Shown here piece by piece: positions 58,878 to 64,000 of a stretch of DNA of 64,000 nucleotides (positions are counted from its first letter, which is position 1; every line of letters begins with the position of its first letter). The translations under genes were made by a program, and so were the position numbers. Origin of the DNA: Paludibacteraceae bacterium (GTDB taxonomy: Bacteria > Bacteroidota > Bacteroidia > Bacteroidales > Paludibacteraceae); the NCBI GenBank assembly GCA_017464475.1, contig JAFTZQ010000005.1:186001-250000 (forward strand). The letters run 5' to 3'. Under the pieces are notes generated by a model. It searched no databases. It was not told where the DNA came from and worked only from the letters and a program-made list of their open reading frames with translations.

Positions 58878-58958
58878 TCGAAATATCGATATATCAAAAT
58901 ACAGATATTCCGAAAAAACAAATTAACTGAATAAAAAACTTTTTAAATTTATAAGACA

Positions 58959-59339
58959 ATGGCAGATCTTAAAGTTATTGCTGAAACATTAGTTAACCTT
59001 ACTGTTAAGGAAGTAAATGAACTCGCTACTATCCTCAAAGAGGAGTACGGAATTGAGCCGGCTGCTGCAGCTGTAGCAGTTGCTGCTCCTGCTGCTGGCG
59101 GCGCTGCTGCTGAGGCTGCAGAGGAGAAGACCTCTTTCGACGTAGTTCTGAAGAGCGCAGGTGCTAACAAACTCCAGGTTGTAAAAGCCGTTAAAGAGCA
59201 AACCGGTCTGGGCCTGAAAGAGGCTAAAGACATCGTTGACGCTGCTCCTTCTACCGTAAAGGAAGGTGTTGACAAAGCTACTGCAGAGGCTTTGAAGAAA
59301 GCTCTCGAGGAAGTAGGCGCAGAGGTAGAGCTGAAGTAA
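58959..59339 (+). CDS. rplL: Ribosomal protein bL12
   Basis: A 126-residue L7/L12: N-terminal dimer domain ([20 protein letters not shown]), alanine hinge [20 protein letters not shown], and globular domain [37 protein letters not shown]. The 81-bp gap before it has a decayed 8-bp pattern (CGAAATAT, CGATATAT). Confidence 0.98.
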   Translation: MADLKVIAETLVNLTVKEVNELATILKEEYGIEPAAAAVAVAAPAAGGAAAEAAEEKTSFDVVLKSAGANKLQVVKAVKEQTGLGLKEAKDIVDAAPSTVKEGVDKATAEALKKALEEVGAEVELK

Positions 59340-59375
59340 TACCCCTACTGACCAACCACTCTGATCGGGTGGAAT

Positions 59376-59414
59376 AGGTTTAGATCCGCATGCAAATGTG
59401 GGTCTAAACCTTTT
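59376..59414 (+). terminator. Attenuator between rplL and rpoB
   Basis: AGGTTTAGATCC pairs with GGGTCTAAACCT, then TTTT. Placed like the rplL-rpoB partial terminator of other bacteria, which lowers polymerase against ribosomal protein output. The remaining 158 bp to rpoB are AT-rich without a clear gene. Confidence 0.8.
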
Positions 59415-59572
59415 CTGCTCAATAGGACAGAATGATTAAATAACTGAAAAATTTGGTAATTATTACATGGTGAAGATTAAAATAATATAAAACACATCAC
59501 CAACGATTTAGATTTAAATTATTCATTACCAACAGTTTAGTTCTGTTAAACAATTATCAACCATCTAAAATA

Positions 59573-62500
59573 ATGGCTACAACAAAAAAACAGCAGAGAG
59601 TCAACTTTAGCCGCATGCAACAGCAGATGCCCTATCCTGACTTTCTGGACATTCAGCTGAAGTCCTTCCAGGAATTTCTGCAGATGGATTCTACTCCGGA
59701 GCAGCGTCGTAAAGAGGGACTCTTTAAGGTATTCTCGGAGAACTTCCCGATTCAGGATACCCGTAACAGCTTCACGTTGGCATTTTTGGACTATTCGGTG
59801 GACCGTCCCCGCTACTCGATTGAGGAGTGCATCAAGCGCGGTCTGACCTATAGTGTGCCTTTGAAAGCCAAACTGCGTTTGAGCTGTGACGATCCGGATC
59901 ATGAGGATTTCGACACCGTCGTTTCCGACGTGTACCTGGGTACAATTCCTTACATGACGCCGAAAGGCACCTTTGTCATCAATGGTGCAGAGCGTGTGAT
60001 CGTCAGTCAGTTGCACCGTTCGCCGGGTGTATTCTTCGGCACGTCGATGCACTCGAACGGCACCAAACTCTATTCGGCGCGTATCATTCCGTTCCGCGGC
60101 TCGTGGATTGAGTTCGCTACGGACATCAACAAGGTCATGTATGCGTACATAGACCGTAAGAAGAAATTGCCGGTAACGACCTTGCTTCGTGCCATCGGTT
60201 TTGAGTCCGACAAGGACATCCTCAACTGCTTCGATTTGGCAGAGGAGGTAAAAGTGAACCGCGAGGCACTGGAGGCTTGTATGGGTCGTAAGTTAGCCGG
60301 CTATGTAATGAAACCGACGATCGAGGATTTCGTGGATGAGGATACCGGCGAGGTATCGTCCATCGAGCGAAACCAGATTGTGGTAGAGCGTGAGGAAGAG
60401 CTGACGCCGGAGATCATTGATATCATCCTGGAGTCCGGTTCCAAATCCGTCCTGCTGCACAAGGATCAGGAGCGCGAGAACGACTTCTCTATCATCTTCA
60501 ACACCTTGCAGAAGGATCCGGCTAAGACGGAGAAAGAGGCAGTCCTCTATATCTACCGTCAGTTGCGTAATGCAGAGCCGGCGGACGACGCAACGGCACG
60601 AGAGATGATCCAGAACCTCTTCTTCTCCCAGAAGCGTTATGACCTGGGTGAAGTAGGCCGTTATCGTATCAACCGCAAGCTCAACATGTCGATCCCGGAG
60701 GATACCCGTGTGCTGACCAAGGAAGATATGATCGAGATTATCAAATACCTCGTCAAACTGATCAACAGCAATGCCGAGGTGGATGATATCGACCACTTGT
60801 CCAACCGTCGTGTCCGTACGGTAGGCGAGCAGCTCTACAACCAGTTCGGTATCGGTCTGGCCCGTATGGCGCGCACCGTCCGTGAGCGTATGAACGTACG
60901 CGACAACGAGGTCTTCACTCCGACGGATCTGATCAATGCGAAATCGATCTCTTCGATCATCAACTCGTATTTCGGCACCAACGCGCTGAGCCAGTTCATG
61001 GACCAGCAGAACCCGTTGGCTGAAATCACCAACAAGCGTCGTATGTCGGCTCTTGGTCCCGGTGGTTTGAGTCGTGACCGTGCCGGATTCGAGGTGCGAG
61101 ACGTACACTACACCCACTACGGTCGTCTCTGTCCTATCGAGACGCCGGAAGGACCGAACATCGGTCTGATCTCTTCGATGTGTATCTATGCCAAGATCAA
61201 CGACCTCGGTTTCATCGAGACCCCTTACCGTCAGGTACATGACAGCGTAGTTGATCTGGATAACGAGCATGTCGTTTATCTCTCCGCAGAGGATGAGGAG
61301 AAGCAGGTGGTAGCACAGGGTAACGCTCCGTTGACACCGGATGGCCATTTCATCCGCAATAAGGTTAAGACCCGTCTGGGTGCTGATTTCCCTGTTGTGG
61401 GACCGGATCAGGTGAACCTGATGGACGTCGCTCCTTGTCAGATCGCTTCTGTCGCTGCAGCCCTCATTCCGTTCCTGGAGCACGACGATGCCCACCGTGC
61501 GTTGATGGGATCGAACATGATGCGCCAGGCAGTACCTCTGATCACCTCCGAGGCTCCTATTGTAGGAACCGGTATTGAGGAGCAGTTGGTTACCGATAGC
61601 CGCACCCAAATTGTTGCTGAGGGCGAAGGAACCGTAACGTATGTGGATGCAGATGTCATCCGCGTGCTCTACGATCGCTCCGAGGAGGACGAACTGATCA
61701 GCTTCGAGCCTGCTGAGAAAGAGTATAAGATGCCTAAGTTCGAGAAAACGAACCAGAATACAACCATCGACCTTCATCCGCTTGTCCGCAAAGGAGACAA
61801 GGTAACGAAGGGTCAGATCCTGACCGAGGGTTATGCAACCCAGGCAGGTGAGTTGGCGCTGGGTAAGAACCTGAAGGTGGCTTATATTCCTTGGAAGGGT
61901 TATAACTACGAGGATGCCATCGTGCTCTCCGAGCGCATTGTGCGCGAGGATATGTACACTTCTGTTCACGTAGTAGAGCAGTTGCTTGAGGTACGTGACA
62001 CGAAGCGCGGTATGGAGGAGTTCACAGCCGACATCCCGAACGTATCCGAGGATGCTACCAAAGACCTCGACGAAAACGGTATTATTCGTATCGGTGCTTA
62101 CATCCAGCCGGGTGATATCCTGATCGGTAAGATCACTCCGAAGGGAGAGACGGATCCGTCTCCGGAGGAGAAGCTGCTGAAGGCTATCTTCGGTGACAAA
62201 GCCGGCGATGTGAAGGATGCTTCTCTCAAAGCCAGCCCGTCCTTGGATGGTGTTATCATCGACAAGAAACTCTACGCGCGTGCCAATAAGGATCGCAAGC
62301 AGAAGATGGAGGATAAAGAGACGATGCAGAAGATGGACAATGAGTTCAAGGTTAAAGCCGATGCTCTCCGCGCCAAACTGATCGACAAACTCTATGCGCT
62401 GCTGAACGGCAAGGCTGCTGTTTCGGTAAAGGATATTCTGGGTACCGAGTTGATCTCCAAAGGTCAGCATTTCTCGAAGGAGCGTCTCAACGAGATCGAC

Positions 62501-63385
62501 TTCTTCTCCGTGCTCCTGGAGGGTTGGACTACCGACGAGCACAAGAACGAGTTGGCAGCTCAATGTATCCTGAATTACATCGCTAAATACAAAGAGATGG
62601 ATGCATCGCTCAAACGCGAGAAATTCAACCTCACTATCGGCGACGAACTGCCGAACGGTATTATCCAGATGGCGAAAGTTTATATCGCCAAGCGTCGTAA
62701 GATCCGCGTGGGTGACAAGATGGCAGGTCGTCACGGTAACAAGGGTATCGTTTCCAAGATCGTCCGTGTAGAGGACATGCCGTTCCTCGCGGATGGTACG
62801 CCGGTTGATATTGTGCTGAACCCGATGGGTGTGCCTTCCCGTATGAACATCGGTCAGATCTTCGAGGCAGTGCTCGGTTGGGCAGGTCAGGAACTGGGCG
62901 TTAAATTCTCTACGCCTATCTTCGACGGATGTACGATGGAGCAACTGGACGAGTGGACCGACAAGGCAGGTCTGCCGCGTGGCGGTAAGACCCAGCTCTA
63001 TGACGGCGAGACGGGTGAACCGTTCGACCAGATGGCTACGGTCGGTGTGACTTACTTCATGAAACTGGGGCACATGGTGGACGATAAGATGCACGCCCGT
63101 TCGATCGGTCCGTACAGCTTGATTACCCAGCAGCCGCTCGGCGGTAAAGCGCAGTTCGGTGGACAGCGTTTCGGTGAGATGGAGGTCTGGGCACTGGAGG
63201 CTCACGGAGCCGCACACGTGCTGCAAGAGATCCTGACCATCAAGTCCGATGACGTCACCGGTCGTGCCCGTACATACGAAGCAATCGTCAAGGGTGAGCC
63301 GTTCCCGACACCGGGACTGCCCGAGTCGCTTAACGTGCTCCTGCACGAATTGCAAGGTCTGGCACTCAGTATCAATATGGAATAA
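59573..63385 (+). CDS. rpoB: RNA polymerase beta subunit
   Basis: A 1270-residue beta subunit, full length. Hallmarks: [25 protein letters not shown], rifampicin pocket [31 protein letters not shown] (as [20 protein letters not shown]), [47 protein letters not shown]. The rifampicin region keeps the wild-type pattern. A long antisense ORF on the other strand is a codon-bias shadow. Confidence 0.98.
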   Translation: MATTKKQQRVNFSRMQQQMPYPDFLDIQLKSFQEFLQMDSTPEQRRKEGLFKVFSENFPIQDTRNSFTLAFLDYSVDRPRYSIEECIKRGLTYSVPLKAKLRLSCDDPDHEDFDTVVSDVYLGTIPYMTPKGTFVINGAERVIVSQLHRSPGVFFGTSMHSNGTKLYSARIIPFRGSWIEFATDINKVMYAYIDRKKKLPVTTLLRAIGFESDKDILNCFDLAEEVKVNREALEACMGRKLAGYVMKPTIEDFVDEDTGEVSSIERNQIVVEREEELTPEIIDIILESGSKSVLLHKDQERENDFSIIFNTLQKDPAKTEKEAVLYIYRQLRNAEPADDATAREMIQNLFFSQKRYDLGEVGRYRINRKLNMSIPEDTRVLTKEDMIEIIKYLVKLINSNAEVDDIDHLSNRRVRTVGEQLYNQFGIGLARMARTVRERMNVRDNEVFTPTDLINAKSISSIINSYFGTNALSQFMDQQNPLAEITNKRRMSALGPGGLSRDRAGFEVRDVHYTHYGRLCPIETPEGPNIGLISSMCIYAKINDLGFIETPYRQVHDSVVDLDNEHVVYLSAEDEEKQVVAQGNAPLTPDGHFIRNKVKTRLGADFPVVGPDQVNLMDVAPCQIASVAAALIPFLEHDDAHRALMGSNMMRQAVPLITSEAPIVGTGIEEQLVTDSRTQIVAEGEGTVTYVDADVIRVLYDRSEEDELISFEPAEKEYKMPKFEKTNQNTTIDLHPLVRKGDKVTKGQILTEGYATQAGELALGKNLKVAYIPWKGYNYEDAIVLSERIVREDMYTSVHVVEQLLEVRDTKRGMEEFTADIPNVSEDATKDLDENGIIRIGAYIQPGDILIGKITPKGETDPSPEEKLLKAIFGDKAGDVKDASLKASPSLDGVIIDKKLYARANKDRKQKMEDKETMQKMDNEFKVKADALRAKLIDKLYALLNGKAAVSVKDILGTELISKGQHFSKERLNEIDFFSVLLEGWTTDEHKNELAAQCILNYIAKYKEMDASLKREKFNLTIGDELPNGIIQMAKVYIAKRRKIRVGDKMAGRHGNKGIVSKIVRVEDMPFLADGTPVDIVLNPMGVPSRMNIGQIFEAVLGWAGQELGVKFSTPIFDGCTMEQLDEWTDKAGLPRGGKTQLYDGETGEPFDQMATVGVTYFMKLGHMVDDKMHARSIGPYSLITQQPLGGKAQFGGQRFGEMEVWALEAHGAAHVLQEILTIKSDDVTGRARTYEAIVKGEPFPTPGLPESLNVLLHELQGLALSINME

Positions 63386-63400
63386 AATTGGAGGGCAATT

Positions 63401-64000
63401 ATGGCTTTTAAACAAGAAAATAAACGAACCGGTTTCACCAAGATCTCTATTGGTCTTGCGTCTCCCGATGAGATCATGCAGATCTCTTCCGGCGAGGTGC
63501 TTAAACCGGAAACAATCAACTATCGTACTTACAAACCGGAGCGCGATGGTCTGTTCTGCGAGCGCATTTTTGGTCCTACCAAGGACTATGAGTGCCACTG
63601 CGGTAAATACAAACGTATCCGTTACAAAGGTATCGTCTGCGAGCGTTGCGGCGTAGAGGTAACTGAGAAGAAGGTACGTCGTGAGCGTATGGGACATATC
63701 AAACTGGTAGTGCCCGTAGCGCATATCTGGTATCTCCGTTCGCTGCCGTCCAAGATGGCTGCGCTGCTCGGTATCCCGACCAAGAAACTGGAGTCCGTCA
63801 TCTATTATGAGAAATATCTCGTGGTACGTGCCGGAGCGCTGGCGGGTCAGGAGATCGGCGAGAAGAACGAGGCGGACAAGAACCGTCTGCCGATCGAGGA
63901 CCGTATGTTGCTGGACGAGGATCAGTACATGCAGGTACTCAGCATCATGCCGGAGGACAACGAACTGCTGGAGGATACGGATCCGAACAAGGTAGTGATC
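63401..64000 (+). CDS. rpoC: RNA polymerase beta' subunit, 3' end cut by window
   Basis: First 200 codons: ATG at 63401 behind GGAGGGCAATT (RBS), [40 protein letters not shown] and the N-terminal zinc ribbon [20 protein letters not shown]. It continues past 64000. Starts 15 bp after rpoB. Confidence 0.97.
   Translation, partial: MAFKQENKRTGFTKISIGLASPDEIMQISSGEVLKPETINYRTYKPERDGLFCERIFGPTKDYECHCGKYKRIRYKGIVCERCGVEVTEKKVRRERMGHIKLVVPVAHIWYLRSLPSKMAALLGIPTKKLESVIYYEKYLVVRAGALAGQEIGEKNEADKNRLPIEDRMLLDEDQYMQVLSIMPEDNELLEDTDPNKVVI

Noticed and set aside
60293-63724. 1143-residue ORF antisense to rpoB
   Set aside because: Shadow of strong codon bias on the opposite strand; no motif, no RBS, and rpoB is certain. 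Same for the 611-residue ORF at 6267-8102 and others opposite ribosomal, tuf and ftsK genes.

Overview
The window looks like a chromosomal segment of a Bacteroidales bacterium (family not resolved). The evidence is the gene content (RnfABCDGE, a one-protein hybrid two-component regulator with an AraC output domain, PreA, DUF3467, DUF4827 and PCMD proteins, FtsK with an acidic linker) and the promoters, which repeatedly show the Bacteroidetes -7 box TAnnTTTG, often behind a TTGCATATnTGCAA-like block. Most of the window is core metabolism and information processing; 9.8-15.9 kb is an accessory region.

Layout. 0-10 kb: a DUF362-DUF1893 protein cut by the window edge, chorismate synthase, a PCMD surface protein, a GT2 glycosyltransferase, DUF3467, a nucleoside phosphorylase, a dipeptidyl-peptidase III-like lipoprotein, and one ORF joining an eroded EPSP synthase to a glycosyltransferase. 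9.8-16 kb (minus strand): a tripartite HipBST toxin-antitoxin system, a zinc-ribbon/TPR protein with a TM2 partner, and a three-gene DUF3791/DUF3990 operon. 16-21 kb: the Rnf complex with an RseC-like protein and an unusually short RnfB. 21-32.5 kb: ftsK, a LolA-like gene, trxB, DUF456, rsfS, ftsH, an M16 peptidase, surE. 32.4-41.6 kb (minus): lpxB, glmM, two lipoproteins, a hybrid two-component regulator, rfbA, menA. 41.7-44.5 kb: preA, tRNA-Phe, trmO. 44.8-51.9 kb: three secreted GH13 amylases and a binding protein, with no SusC/SusD. 51.8-64 kb: two deoxynucleoside kinases, a Xer recombinase, the tRNA Thr-Tyr-Gly-Thr cluster with tuf, tRNA-Trp, secE, nusG, rplKAJL, rpoB and the start of rpoC.

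The most unusual signal cuts across these regions. Many stop-to-start spacers consist largely of short tandem repeats with a fixed unit of 7, 8, 9 or 11 bp (22 = 2 x 11). The same kinds of unit also sit in frame inside conserved enzymes: AroC (11 bp), TrxB (8 bp), the PCMD protein, GT2, PreA, TrmO and the AroA-GT fusion. In several cases the intragenic repeat has a clear relative elsewhere in the window: the AroC unit recurs behind ftsK, the TrxB unit resembles the trxB 5' spacer, and a 49-bp CCTAGG array is shared by the lpxB and trmO flanks with one mismatch. A second class of GC-rich palindromic mini-elements is inserted in frame in the AroA-like protein and just before the C-terminal tails of the amylases; two copies are identical over 39 bp and one of them supplies a stop codon. 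Between 11.64 and 11.88 kb six arms of three 9-bp units form a nested cloverleaf-like inverted-repeat structure. Taken together these suggest an active process that makes or spreads short repeats and is tolerated in proteins. The mechanism is inference; the repeats themselves are read directly from the sequence.
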